NCBI RefSeq assembly: GCF_004217185.1
Contig: NZ_SHKL01000001.1
Coordinates: 4,152,001-4,216,000 of the forward strand
Direction of reading: 5' to 3'
DNA from: Pseudonocardia sediminis
Lineage (GTDB): Bacteria > Actinomycetota > Actinomycetes > Mycobacteriales > Pseudonocardiaceae
Length of the DNA stretch: 64,000 bases
Shown: positions 47,045 to 55,248 of the stretch, piece by piece
Position numbering within the stretch: the first letter of the stretch is position 1
Layout: each line of letters starts with the position of its first letter
Notes under the pieces: model-generated
Told to the model about the DNA's origin: nothing
What the model saw: only the letters and a program-made list of their open reading frames with translations
Databases searched by the model: none
Program-made: the position numbers and the translations under genes

Positions 47045-48388
47045 CTACAGGACCGGCAGGTAGGTCGACAGCTCGTGCGGGGTGACGTTGCGGCGGTAGG
47101 CGTCCCACTCCGCGCGCTTGTTGCGCAGGAAGAAGTCGAACACGTGCTCGCCGAGCACCTCGGCGACCAGCTCGGAACGCTCCATCACGTCGAGGGCCTC
47201 GGTGAGGTTCTGCGGCAGCAGCTCGTAGCCCATGGCCTTGCGCTCGGTGTCGGTCAGGGCCCACACGTCGTCCTCGGTGGCGGGCCCGAGCTCGTAGCCC
47301 TTCTGGATCCCGGTCAGGCCGGCGCCGAGGATCAACGCGTAGGCCAGGTAGGGGTTGCAGGCACTGTCGAGCGTGCGCACCTCGATGCGGCGGCTGGAGG
47401 ACTTGCCGGGCGAGTACATCGGCACCCGGACCAGCGCGGAGCGGTTCGCGTGGCCCCACGAGACCGCGGTCGGGGCCTCCCCGCCGACGACGAGGCGCTT
47501 GTAGGAGTTCACCCACTGGTTGGTGACGGCGGCGATCTCGCGGGCGTGCTTGAGCACCCCGGCCACGAACGCCTTGCCGGTGGCCGAGAGCTCGTAGGGG
47601 TCGTCCGGGTCGTGGAAGGCGTTGTTGTCGCCCTCGAACAGCGAGAAGTGCGTGTGCATGGCCGAGCCAGGGTGCTGCGTGAACGGCTTGGGCATGAACG
47701 ACGCCCGCACCCCCTGGGTCAGCGCGACCTCCTTGACGACGTAGCGGAACGTCATCAGGTTGTCGGCCATGGTCAGAGCGTCGGCGTAGCGGAGGTCGAT
47801 CTCCTGCTGGCCCGGCCCGCCCTCGTGGTGGGAGAACTCGACCGAGATGCCCATCGACTCGAGCGTCTCGATGGTGTTGCGCCGGAAGTGCGGGGCGACG
47901 TCGTGGCTGGCCTGGTCGAAGTAGCCGCCGGAGTCGGCCGGGATGGGCGGGGTGCCGTCGTCGGGCAGGCCGCGCAGCAGGTAGAACTCGATCTCCGGGT
48001 GCACGTAGCAGGTGAACCCGGCCTCGCCGGCCTTGTTCAGGGCGCGGGTCAGCACGTGCCGCGGGTCGGCCCAGGACGGCGATCCGTCGGGCATCGCGAT
48101 GTCGCAGAACATCCGCGCCGAGTAGTGCTCACCGGCCGCGGTCTCCCACGGCAGCACCTGGAACGTCGACGGGTCGGGGCGGGCGACCATGTCCGACTCG
48201 TAGACCCGGGCGAAGCCCTCGATCGCCGATCCGTCGAAGCCGATCCCCTCGGCGAAGGCCCCCTCCAGCTCGGCCGGGGCGACCGCCACCGACTTGAGGA
48301 ACCCGAGCACGTCGGTGAACCACAGACGGACGAAGCGGATGTCGCGTTCCTCGAGCGTGCGGAGCACGAACTCCTGCTGGCGATCCAT
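47045..48388 (-). CDS. glnA2: Glutamine synthetase type I, second enzyme (GlnA2)
   Basis: A 447-residue GS of the shorter actinobacterial GlnA2 type (Rv2222c equivalent). Seen: FVRLWFTDVLGFLKSVAV, FDGSAIEGFARVYESDM, VHPEIEFYLL, EFSHHEGGPGQQEIDLRYADAL, FMPKPFTQHPGSAMHTHFSLF, NRSALVRVP and RTLDSACNPYLAYA. It lacks the DLYELPPEE adenylylation loop of GlnA1, so GlnE control is not expected. The ATG at 48388 has TAGGGT seven bases upstream, with GlnR-like boxes 10 bp further up. It is the first gene of a likely glnA2-cupin unit. Confidence 0.95.
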   Translation of the reverse strand: MDRQQEFVLRTLEERDIRFVRLWFTDVLGFLKSVAVAPAELEGAFAEGIGFDGSAIEGFARVYESDMVARPDPSTFQVLPWETAAGEHYSARMFCDIAMPDGSPSWADPRHVLTRALNKAGEAGFTCYVHPEIEFYLLRGLPDDGTPPIPADSGGYFDQASHDVAPHFRRNTIETLESMGISVEFSHHEGGPGQQEIDLRYADALTMADNLMTFRYVVKEVALTQGVRASFMPKPFTQHPGSAMHTHFSLFEGDNNAFHDPDDPYELSATGKAFVAGVLKHAREIAAVTNQWVNSYKRLVVGGEAPTAVSWGHANRSALVRVPMYSPGKSSSRRIEVRTLDSACNPYLAYALILGAGLTGIQKGYELGPATEDDVWALTDTERKAMGYELLPQNLTEALDVMERSELVAEVLGEHVFDFFLRNKRAEWDAYRRNVTPHELSTYLPVL

Positions 48389-48395
48389 GGCGGCG

Positions 48396-48427
48396 ACCCT
48401 ACGAACCTCGCGTTACAGGGATGTTTC
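48396..48427 (-). promoter_or_regulatory. GlnR-type half operator and leaderless promoter of glnA2
   Basis: On the minus strand, GAAAC (48423-48427), 6 bp, GTAAC (48412-48416), 10 bp, TAGGGT (48396-48401), 7 bp and then the ATG. The box pair and its 10-bp distance to the -10 match the proximal end of the glnA1 operator. Confidence 0.6.
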
Positions 48428-48437
48428 CTGGCTGGTC

Positions 48438-48477
48438 GGGACGGCCCGGACGTGTGTCACACGCCGGGGACCGTCCC
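48438..48477 (-). terminator. Hairpin terminator of the CaeA-like gene
   Basis: A nested stem GGGACGG/CCGTCCC, CCCGG/CCGGG and CGTGTG/CACACG, with small bulges, ends 7 bp from the stop of the hydrolase gene. Confidence 0.75.
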
Positions 48478-48484
48478 ACCGCGT

Positions 48485-50098
48485 TCAGGCCGGGTCGAGC
48501 GTGCACTCCGCACCGGCGCCGGGGGTCTTCAGGTCGACCAGGTAGGCCACGACCTGGTCGTCGAGGCAGGCGTTGCCCCGCAACGACGCCGTGTGCTGCT
48601 CGCCGTTGACCTTGATCAGGCTGCCCTTGAGCTGCGCCGCCAGGTCCACACCGGCCTGGTACGGCGTCGCCGGGTCACCGGTCACCGACACGACGACCAC
48701 CGGGGGCAGGCCCTGCACGTTCGGCGTGTGCGGCTCGCTGGTCGGCGGGACGGGCCAGAACGCGCACGCGTCCTTCGCCGCGACCACGCCGCGCCCGGTG
48801 GCGCGGAACGGGGCGGCCTCATTGGCCTTCTCGTTGAGCTCGCGCACCTCGGCCGGATCGGTGACCGGCTTCTGGTTCACGCACGAGATCGACTGGAACG
48901 CCTCGAGCATGTTCGTGTAGCGGCCCTGCTCGTCGCGCTCGTAGTAGGAGTCGGCCAGGATCTGCAGGATCCGGCCCTGCCCGTTCGCGACCTCGGAGAT
49001 GCCGCGGCTCAGGACCGGCCAGTACTCGGAGACGTAGAGCGCCTGCGTCACACCGGTGATGGCGTCGTCGAAGCTCAGGTCACGGCCGTCACCGACCGGG
49101 ACCGGGTTGTCGATCAGCCGCTGGGCGATGGTGTTGAACGCCCGGGTCGCCTGCGCGGGGTCGGTGCCCAGCGGGCACGGGGACTGCTGCTGGTTCTGGG
49201 TGGCGCACCACTTCGCGTAGTTCTCGAACGCGAGCTGGAAGCCGGCGGCCTGCTTGACCGAGGAGTCGACGGTCGTCTGCGTCGGGTCGATCGCGCCGTC
49301 CAGCACGAGCGCCCGGACGTTCTGCGGGAACGCCTCGGCGTAGGCGGTGCCCAGCTCGGTGCCGTAGGAGTAGCCGACGTAGTTCATCTTCTGGTCCCCG
49401 ACGGCGGCGCGCAGGACGTCCATGTCCTTCGACGCGTCCCGGGTCCCCATGTTGGCCAGCACGTCGGTGCCGACCCGCTGGGCGCAGCGGTCGGCGTAGG
49501 CCTTCGAGTCCGCCTCGGCGGCGGCGACACCGGCCGGCGAGGGGTCGGTGAAGACCTTCGCGCGCTCCTGGTCGTTCTCCCGGTCGTTCAGGCAGTCGAT
49601 CTTCGGGAGGCTGGCGCCGGTGCCCCGCGGGTCGAAGCCGATCAGGTCGAAGCGCTGACCCAGGGTCGGCGCCAGCGACGCCGACGCGTTGGCCAGGTAG
49701 CTGGTGCCGGACGCGCCGGGGCCGCCCGGGTCGAAGAACAGCGACCCGATCTTCGGCCCGCCGCTCGCCTTCTGCCGCAGCAGGGCGACCTGCGCCTTCT
49801 CCCCGTCCGGCTTCGCGTAGTCCAGCGGGACCTCGACCCGGGTGCAGTCGAACTTCGGGTCGGCGAACGCCGCGGTGTCGGCGGAGCTCCCCGCGAAGCC
49901 GGAGCACGGCCCCCAGGAGAGCTGCTGGTCGTAGAACGCGGCCAGCTCCGGCGGGGTCGGCGCGGGAGCGCCCTCGGACTCGGTGCTGGTGTCGGCGCAC
50001 GCGCCGAGCAACGCGACCGACGCGACCACGGCGGCGAGAATCGCCGTGGTCCGTGCGGGGCGTCCGGAGGAACGGCGGCAGCGCGCGCGGACGAACAT
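48485..50098 (-). CDS. caeA: Secreted lipoprotein alpha/beta hydrolase (CaeA/Hip1-like protease)
   Basis: A 537-residue tripeptidyl-aminopeptidase-like hydrolase. A signal peptide with lipobox ALLGAC (Cys34) indicates an exported lipoprotein. The hydrolase core has FDPGGPGASGTSYL (oxyanion region) and FDPRGTGAS, and the nucleophile elbow GYSYGTELG (Ser244). The C-terminal TAP-like domain has TGDPATPYQAG (Asp) and NGEQHTASL (His), completing the triad. It corresponds to the M. tuberculosis Rv2223c/Rv2224c pair (Rv2224c is CaeA/Hip1), but here there is one copy. The ATG at 50098 has CATGCT six bases upstream. Confidence 0.9.
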   Translation of the reverse strand: MFVRARCRRSSGRPARTTAILAAVVASVALLGACADTSTESEGAPAPTPPELAAFYDQQLSWGPCSGFAGSSADTAAFADPKFDCTRVEVPLDYAKPDGEKAQVALLRQKASGGPKIGSLFFDPGGPGASGTSYLANASASLAPTLGQRFDLIGFDPRGTGASLPKIDCLNDRENDQERAKVFTDPSPAGVAAAEADSKAYADRCAQRVGTDVLANMGTRDASKDMDVLRAAVGDQKMNYVGYSYGTELGTAYAEAFPQNVRALVLDGAIDPTQTTVDSSVKQAAGFQLAFENYAKWCATQNQQQSPCPLGTDPAQATRAFNTIAQRLIDNPVPVGDGRDLSFDDAITGVTQALYVSEYWPVLSRGISEVANGQGRILQILADSYYERDEQGRYTNMLEAFQSISCVNQKPVTDPAEVRELNEKANEAAPFRATGRGVVAAKDACAFWPVPPTSEPHTPNVQGLPPVVVVSVTGDPATPYQAGVDLAAQLKGSLIKVNGEQHTASLRGNACLDDQVVAYLVDLKTPGAGAECTLDPA

Positions 50099-50297
50099 GA
50101 TCCGAGCATGCCAGTCACCTCCGACACTCTCCGATCCGGCGGGGGCGTCGGACCCGTGCCCGGCCCGGGTCCCGTCCGGGTGAGCGTCCCCACAACCGCG
50201 TTCCGCGGTCGGCGCGCGCTGTCACGCTGGCGTCCATCACCACCCGGCGATCCCGGGGACCCGCGACATCGCGGGCCTCGAGGAAAGGACGGATTCG

Positions 50298-51167
50298 ATG
50301 ACGAGTTCGCACACCCCCGACAGTTCCTCCACCACGGTCGAGCAGGCCCCGTACCGCGGCCCGTCGGTCCCGAAGCGCACCCGCGTGCACCATCTCCTGG
50401 AGTGGAAGCGCGAGGGCCGTCGCTGGCCGATGCTCACCGCCTACGACGTCTACTCCGCCGAGATCTTCGACGACGCCGGGATCCCGGTGCTCCTCGTCGG
50501 CGACTCGGCCGGCAACAACGTCTTCGGCCACGACAACACCATCCCGGTCACCGTCGACGAGCTGCTGCCGCTGACCCGCGCCGTCGTCCGCGGCGCGACG
50601 AACGCCCTGGTGGTGGCCGACCTGCCGTACGGGAGCTACCAGATCTCCCCCGCCCAGGCCCTGGAGACGGCGTTCCGGTTCATGAAGGAGGGCGGCGCGC
50701 ACGCGGTGAAGCTCGAGGGCGGCGCCCGGTTCGCGCCGCAGGTCGAGGCCCTGGCCGGGTCCGGCGTGCCGGTGATGGCGCACCTGGGCTTCACCCCGCA
50801 GAGCGAGCACGCCCTGGGCGGGTTCCGGATCCAGGGCCGCGGCGACGGCGCGGACCGGCTCGTCGCCGACGCGCTGGCGCTGCAGGAGGCGGGCGCGTTC
50901 GGGGTCGTGCTGGAGATGGTCCCGTCCGACGTCGCGAAGCGGGTCACCGCCGAGCTCACGATCCCCACGATCGGGATCGGTGCCGGGACCGACTGCGACG
51001 CCCAGGTCCTGGTCTGGTCGGACATGGCCGGGATGAACCGCGGCAAGGTGCCCCGATTCGTCAAGCGCTACGCCGACGTCGGAGGGGTCCTGCACGACGC
51101 CGCGGCCGCCTTCGCCGCCGACGTCCGCGACGGCGAGTACCCCGGCCCGGAGCACTCCTACCACTAG
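50298..51167 (+). CDS. panB: 3-methyl-2-oxobutanoate hydroxymethyltransferase
   Basis: A 289-residue enzyme for the first step of pantothenate/CoA synthesis, which adds a hydroxymethyl group from methylene-THF to ketoisovalerate. Seen: [34 protein letters not shown] (metal-binding Asp), [68 protein letters not shown]. The ATG is preceded by GAGGAAAGGAC. The first 25 residues are a flexible extension common in actinobacteria. It is divergent from the CaeA-like gene, as in M. tuberculosis. Confidence 0.95.
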   Translation: MTSSHTPDSSSTTVEQAPYRGPSVPKRTRVHHLLEWKREGRRWPMLTAYDVYSAEIFDDAGIPVLLVGDSAGNNVFGHDNTIPVTVDELLPLTRAVVRGATNALVVADLPYGSYQISPAQALETAFRFMKEGGAHAVKLEGGARFAPQVEALAGSGVPVMAHLGFTPQSEHALGGFRIQGRGDGADRLVADALALQEAGAFGVVLEMVPSDVAKRVTAELTIPTIGIGAGTDCDAQVLVWSDMAGMNRGKVPRFVKRYADVGGVLHDAAAAFAADVRDGEYPGPEHSYH

Positions 51168-51173
51168 GCCGCT

Positions 51174-51213
51174 CGCGGGGTCTCCGTGTCGCCGCCCGGC
51201 ACGGAGGCCCGCG
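51174..51213. terminator. Bidirectional hairpin between panB and the GCS2-like gene
   Basis: The arms CGCGGG/CCCGCG enclose CTCCGTG/CACGGAG, with two unpaired bases on the left side and one on the right. It sits in the 49-bp convergent spacer. Confidence 0.65.
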
Positions 51214-51216
51214 GGG

Positions 51217-52338
51217 TCAGCGGATGGCCGGCGTCCGTGCGGGCAGACCGGCCACGGGCCCGCCGCGGCGGCGCCGGGCCAGCAGGTCCTGCGCGGGGCA
51301 CTCCCGGCGTTCGATACGTCCGCGCAGGCTCCGCAGCCGGTCGAGGTGCTCCGGCTCGCCGCGCAGGGCGTCCGCCGCCGCGTCCAGGGCGGCGCACGCC
51401 CCCGCCCGGATGCCCGCGTCGTGCAGGCCGTCCACGGCGGCGCGGCGGTGCAGCGCGGCGTCCGGCGTCGTCCGGCGTCCGGGCAGCGTGGTGTCGCGCA
51501 GCAGGCCGGTGAGCAGGCTCAGCAGCTCGGCGTAGAGGGCCGGGTCCGGGCAGGCGTCGAACGCCTTGAACTCGATCCGCCCCACCTCGGCCGGGATCCC
51601 CGCGTGCCGGGTCAGGGACGGGTCGCTGACCTGCAGCGGATCGGACGGGTCGAGGTAGACCAGCACGGCCGGCCGGGGCCCGGTGCGGACGGCGGTGCGG
51701 GCGGACAGCCCGCCCCACGCGCCGCCGTCGCGGAACGGGGAGGAGAACGACAGCGGGACCAGGTAGGGGCTCAGGTGGGTCAGCTTGGCGCCGGCGTCGG
51801 CCATCGTCGCGGGGTCGGACGGGGAGTCCGGGAACGACAGGTTCAGGTCCGGCCCGTAGGTGACCATGTGCAGGTGGGCGGTGCGCTCCTCCGGCGACCC
51901 GGCCTGCGCGGCGAGCTCGAACGCGTTCGCCGGCGGCTCGAGCCGGTAGGCCGATCGCAGCGGGTTGAACCCGATCGCCAGCGGGTGCAGGCCGTGCCGG
52001 GCGGCGACCCCGGTCAGTGACGACAGGTCCCGCTCCAGCGCCCCGGTCACCGCGTCGACGTCGTCGTGGATCCGGGTCCGGATCTCGATGCCCTTGGGGT
52101 CGAACCGGACCAGCCGGCCGTCGTCGTCGAAGCGCTCGAAGCCCTCGGCGTACCAGCGCTTGCGCCGGATCCCGGCGTCGCCGATCCGCAGGTCACGGCG
52201 GTCGGCCGGATCCTCGGGCAGCTCGTCGACGATCGCCGCGACCTCGGAGTACCGCAGCGAGGTGAAGTCGGCGAGCGTGCCGTCGTCGCGCAGCAACGCC
52301 ACCTCGTGCTCGATCCCGTAGCGCGCGGCGCCCCGCAT
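51217..52338 (-). CDS. Glutamate-cysteine ligase family 2-like protein
   Basis: A 373-residue protein resembling the GCS2/YbdK group of carboxylate-amine ligases: RYGIEHEVALLRDDGTLADF at the N-terminus (Glu as metal ligand), GIEIRTRI, HPLAIGFNPLRSAYR, HLHMVTYGPDLNLSFPD, LTHLSPYLVPLSFSSPFRDG and GRIEFKAFDACPDPALYAELLSL. Actinobacteria make mycothiol rather than glutathione, so the natural product is unlikely to be gamma-glutamylcysteine for glutathione; it could be another gamma-glutamyl amide. The ATG at 52338 is chosen from the family-like start. An iron-box-like site lies 44 bp upstream. Confidence 0.8.
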   Translation of the reverse strand: MRGAARYGIEHEVALLRDDGTLADFTSLRYSEVAAIVDELPEDPADRRDLRIGDAGIRRKRWYAEGFERFDDDGRLVRFDPKGIEIRTRIHDDVDAVTGALERDLSSLTGVAARHGLHPLAIGFNPLRSAYRLEPPANAFELAAQAGSPEERTAHLHMVTYGPDLNLSFPDSPSDPATMADAGAKLTHLSPYLVPLSFSSPFRDGGAWGGLSARTAVRTGPRPAVLVYLDPSDPLQVSDPSLTRHAGIPAEVGRIEFKAFDACPDPALYAELLSLLTGLLRDTTLPGRRTTPDAALHRRAAVDGLHDAGIRAGACAALDAAADALRGEPEHLDRLRSLRGRIERRECPAQDLLARRRRGGPVAGLPARTPAIR

Positions 52339-52381
52339 GCCCACCCCCTGTCGTCGCACTCCCGGTACCGGGCCCTGCACA

Positions 52382-52400
52382 GTCGGTGAGCCTAACCTCA
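52382..52400. promoter_or_regulatory. DtxR/IdeR-type iron box
   Basis: GTCGGTGAGCCTAACCTCA matches 15 of 19 positions of the IdeR/DtxR consensus TTAGGTTAGSCTAACCTAA, including an unbroken AGCCTAACCT. It lies between the divergent GCS2-like gene (44 bp from its ATG) and the small gene at 52501 (100 bp from its ATG). It could control either or both. Confidence 0.5.
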
Positions 52401-52500
52401 GACAACACGGTCCCGACACCACCCGTTCCGCTCTGGACAAGGTCGGTTCCGGGGGTCAGCCTTGTGGTTCGGGACACGTCAGGCCGGCACGGGAGACGTC

Positions 52501-52677
52501 ATGAGACTGGGTCGCAAGCTCGCCGAGGGATTCGCCGTGGACCACGAGGCCGACCGGGCCTGGACCGGGCGGCACGAGCCGGAGGCCGAACCGGCCACGC
52601 CGCTCGCCGACGTCCCGGAGGTCCTCGCCACCGAACTCCCCGTCCCCGCACGTTCGGGACCGCGCGCCGCGGACTGA
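52501..52677 (+). CDS. Small acidic protein of unknown function
   Basis: A 58-residue protein: MRLGRKLAEGFAVDHEADRAW, then a Glu/Pro-rich tail with LADVPEVLATELPVP. No domain, signal or membrane segment is seen. The ATG at 52501 has GGGAGA upstream and the stop lies 6 bp before the next gene, so the two are likely co-transcribed. The short length and lack of a recognised family make this a modest call, supported mainly by spacing and codon bias. Confidence 0.5.
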   Translation: MRLGRKLAEGFAVDHEADRAWTGRHEPEAEPATPLADVPEVLATELPVPARSGPRAAD

Positions 52678-52683
52678 CGCGCC

Positions 52684-53430
52684 GTGCGACCGCTGTTCGC
52701 CCGCACCCCGCGGGAACAGCCCGCGGAGCCCCTGACCGGCTGGAAGCTCGCCTACCCGATGCTGTCGGTGGACGGCGGGACGGCCGGGTTCAGCGGGGTC
52801 ACGCTCGGGCGTGCGCACGTCTACCGCTGGGTCGACGACGCCGTCTGCGCCCACGGCTGCCGGCACGAGTGCCCGTCGCGCTGGTGCGACTGCGGTTTCT
52901 ACTGCTTCAGCGACCCCGCGGCCGCCCGCGAGCTGGCGTGCGCGCCCGAGCACCAGGGCGCGGTCCTGCTCGAGGTCGTGGTCTCCGGGCGCTACCGGCG
53001 CTACGAGCTGGGACTGCGCTACTCCCGTCAGCGGGTCCGGACGGTGCGGTTGCGCCGGTGTGCCTGCGGTGGCGCGGTGAGCGCCCTGGCCGATACCGGG
53101 TCCGGGTCGACGGGCTGGCGGCGGCTGGACCCGGTGTGCGGCTCGTGCGCCGGGAACCGTCCGGTGCTGGACCCGTCGGAGTTCGCCCGGCTCGCCGGCG
53201 GTGTCGAGCTCGGTGCCGACGAGGTGCCGGCCGGTCCGGTGGCCCCGCTCATGGCGCTGGGGACCGGTCACCCGCCCGCGTGGCGGTCCGGGAGCGCCGG
53301 TGACCCGACCACGTCCGAGGCCGGGGTGGTCGCGGTGCTCTCCGCCGAGGTCGCCCTGTTGCAGGCCCGCCTGGACGAGATGCAGGAGCGGATCGACGTC
53401 CTGGAAGCCGGCCGCGACGACGACGCCTGA
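52684..53430 (+). CDS. Cysteine-rich protein of unknown function with C-terminal coiled coil
   Basis: A 248-residue soluble protein that I cannot assign to a named family. After TGWKLAYPMLSVDGGTAGFSGV comes a dense Cys/His cluster, CAHGCRHECPSRWCDCGFYC, near residues 58-77. Later two more pairs occur: RRCACGG and VCGSCAGNR. The spacing suggests one or two zinc ribbon or knuckle-like sites; an Fe-S site is less likely. The C-terminal 40 residues (VAVLSAEVALLQARLDEMQERIDVLEAG) form a coiled coil, so it probably oligomerises. The GTG is at 52684. It lies downstream of an iron-box-like site. Confidence 0.65.
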   Translation: MRPLFARTPREQPAEPLTGWKLAYPMLSVDGGTAGFSGVTLGRAHVYRWVDDAVCAHGCRHECPSRWCDCGFYCFSDPAAARELACAPEHQGAVLLEVVVSGRYRRYELGLRYSRQRVRTVRLRRCACGGAVSALADTGSGSTGWRRLDPVCGSCAGNRPVLDPSEFARLAGGVELGADEVPAGPVAPLMALGTGHPPAWRSGSAGDPTTSEAGVVAVLSAEVALLQARLDEMQERIDVLEAGRDDDA

Positions 53431-53437
53431 GGTCTCG

Positions 53438-54217
53438 CTACAACCAGCTCGGCAACGGGCCCGGACGTGCGCCGTCCGAGGTCCGCAGCGCCTTGCCCTT
53501 CGACCGGCCGAGCAGCCAGGCGGCGAGCTCGTGGCCGCGTCCGCGGACCGTGCCGAGGTCGCGCGCGGGCCCGTCCGGGCCGTCCGGGCCGGGGCCGACG
53601 TGCACCGAGCGCCCGCTGTCGGAGTCCTCCAGGGTCATCTCCGGGCAGCCGGGCAGCGTGCCCAGCCGGGCGCCGACGTCGTCGATGAGCACGGCCAGCA
53701 TGGGGACCGGCATGTCCTCGAACGACGCGCCGACGTCGAGGTCGACGGCGTGGATCCAGACCTCGCGGGCGCGCCCCCAGATCACCCCGTAGACCGGCAG
53801 CTCGGTCCCCTGGGGGCCGCGCACCAGCGCCTTCCACTTGTCCTTGGGCATCGCCCGCACCGCGTCGGCGAGACGGTCCGAGGAGGCGATGACGTCGGCG
53901 CGGATCTCGTCCGGGGTGCGGTGCGACCCCGCCTCGATGTCGGCGTCGCGCTGTTCGCGGCTGACGTAGGCGGGCGTCTCGGTGCCCGTCTTCGCCCACT
54001 TCAGCAGGTTGACCATCGCGTCGGCGTTGCGGGCGATGTGGGTCAGCACGTGCGCCCGCGTCCAGCCCGGGAGCAGCGACGGCCGGGTGAACGCCTCCTC
54101 CCCCATGCGCGTCATCAGCCCGCGCAGGTGCGCCGCTCCGTCGCCGGCCCAGTCCAGCGAGTCCTCCATGGACGGCGGCGTGGCGGTGCCTGTCGGGTTC
54201 GGGCCCGTCGGGCTCAC
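53438..54217 (-). CDS. Mycothiol-dependent maleylpyruvate isomerase-like protein
   Basis: A 259-residue protein of the MDMPI (DinB-like) family, which in Corynebacterium isomerises maleylpyruvate to fumarylpyruvate using mycothiol. The metal ligands are in place: His60 in LTHIARNADAM, and Glu152 and His156 in REVWIHAVDL. SLLPGWTRAHVLTH and the C-terminal MDMPI_C-like region (PDGPARDLGTVRGRGHELAAWLLGR) complete the fold. The GTG at 54217 overlaps the stop of the FAH-family gene by 4 bp, so the two are translationally coupled. Many MDMPI-family proteins have other thiol-dependent roles, so the exact substrate is inferred. Confidence 0.85.
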   Translation of the reverse strand: MSPTGPNPTGTATPPSMEDSLDWAGDGAAHLRGLMTRMGEEAFTRPSLLPGWTRAHVLTHIARNADAMVNLLKWAKTGTETPAYVSREQRDADIEAGSHRTPDEIRADVIASSDRLADAVRAMPKDKWKALVRGPQGTELPVYGVIWGRAREVWIHAVDLDVGASFEDMPVPMLAVLIDDVGARLGTLPGCPEMTLEDSDSGRSVHVGPGPDGPDGPARDLGTVRGRGHELAAWLLGRSKGKALRTSDGARPGPLPSWL

Positions 54218-55038
54218 GGCGCCTTCCGGCAGGTGTTGCGGCACTCGCCGACCCCGGCGATCGAGGTGACGAGCTCGACCCCGTCGGTCAGGTAGCGCGG
54301 GGGCGTACGGGCGTGCCCGACGCCGCCCGGGGTCCCGGTCGCGATGACGTCGCCCGGGTTCAGGGTGACGATCGCGGACAGGTACTCGATCAGCTCGACG
54401 GCGCCGAACACCAGCTGGTCGGTGGTCGAGTCCTGCATGACCTCGCCGTCGATGCTGCTGGAGATCGCCCAGCCGCCCTCGGGCAGCTCGTCCGGGGTCA
54501 CCAGCACCGGGCCCAGCGGCGTGGAGTGCTCGAACGTCTTGCCCTGCAGGAACTGCTTGGTGCGGTTCTGGAAGTCGCGCACGCTCACGTCGTTGAGGAC
54601 CGTGTAGCCGGCGATGGCGGCGCGGGCGGTCTCGGCGTCGGCGTGCCGGACGGGGCGGCCGATCACGACGACCAGCTCGGCCTCGTAGTCGACCTTGTCC
54701 GAGATCGCGGGCAGCTCGATGTCGTCGTGCGCGCCGACCAGCGCGGGCGCGAACTTGGCGAACACGGTCGGGTAGGCGGGCAGCTCGTTGCCCATCTCCA
54801 GCACGTGGTCGCGGTAGTTCAGCCCGACGCAGATGATCTTCTCCGGCGCGGGGACGAGCGGGGCGTAGTCGAGCCCGCCGACGGCGTGCACCGGCCCGGC
54901 CGCCGCAGCGGCGTGCGCGGCCCAGTCCGGGCGCTCGAGCAGCGCGCGGACGTCGGCGTCGCCGGTCTCCACGGCCGTGTCGTCGTCCACCCGCACGGCC
55001 CGGTTCCCGGCTGCGGTGCGGATCGTGGCCAGCTTCAT
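54214..55038 (-). CDS. Fumarylacetoacetate/fumarylpyruvate hydrolase family protein
   Basis: A 274-residue FAH-fold hydrolase. Seen: APEKIICVGLNYRDHVLEMGNELP, PTVFAKFAPALVGAHDDIELP, VDYEAELVVVIG (the two Glu are metal ligands), NDVSVRDFQNRTKQFLQGKTFEHSTPLGP (the family core, quoted in parts), GDVIATGTPGGVGHARTPPRYL. Coupling to a maleylpyruvate isomerase suggests fumarylpyruvate hydrolysis, the last gentisate-pathway step. However, no gentisate dioxygenase is present nearby. The ATG is at 55038; no leaderless -10 is obvious. Confidence 0.87.
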   Translation of the reverse strand: MKLATIRTAAGNRAVRVDDDTAVETGDADVRALLERPDWAAHAAAAAGPVHAVGGLDYAPLVPAPEKIICVGLNYRDHVLEMGNELPAYPTVFAKFAPALVGAHDDIELPAISDKVDYEAELVVVIGRPVRHADAETARAAIAGYTVLNDVSVRDFQNRTKQFLQGKTFEHSTPLGPVLVTPDELPEGGWAISSSIDGEVMQDSTTDQLVFGAVELIEYLSAIVTLNPGDVIATGTPGGVGHARTPPRYLTDGVELVTSIAGVGECRNTCRKAP

Positions 55039-55179
55039 CGCGTGTACTCCGTACTCACGCCGGAGAGTCTGCGCCACCGCGCCGACGAAAACAGCCCCGG
55101 GGGGCACGGATCTCGGATCGGATTTCCGCGACCGGACCGGGCCGATCACCCACCGGCGGAAACGCACACCGGACGACCA

Positions 55180-55224
55180 CCCGTGGGGCTTACGTGTCGC
55201 GGTACGACACGGGAGCCCCACGGG
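55180..55224. repeat. Long palindrome related to family A
   Basis: The arms CCCGTGGGGCT (55180-55190) and 55214-55224 pair perfectly. They enclose CGTGTCG/CGACACG (55193-55199 with 55205-55211) and a 5-nt loop. The CGTGTCG core and the CCA-CGRG edges recall the family A copies. It is located between two co-directional genes, 24 bp past the stop of the molybdenum hydroxylase gene. Confidence 0.65.
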
Positions 55225-55248
55225 TGCGGCCGCACGTTGCGGGGTGGC

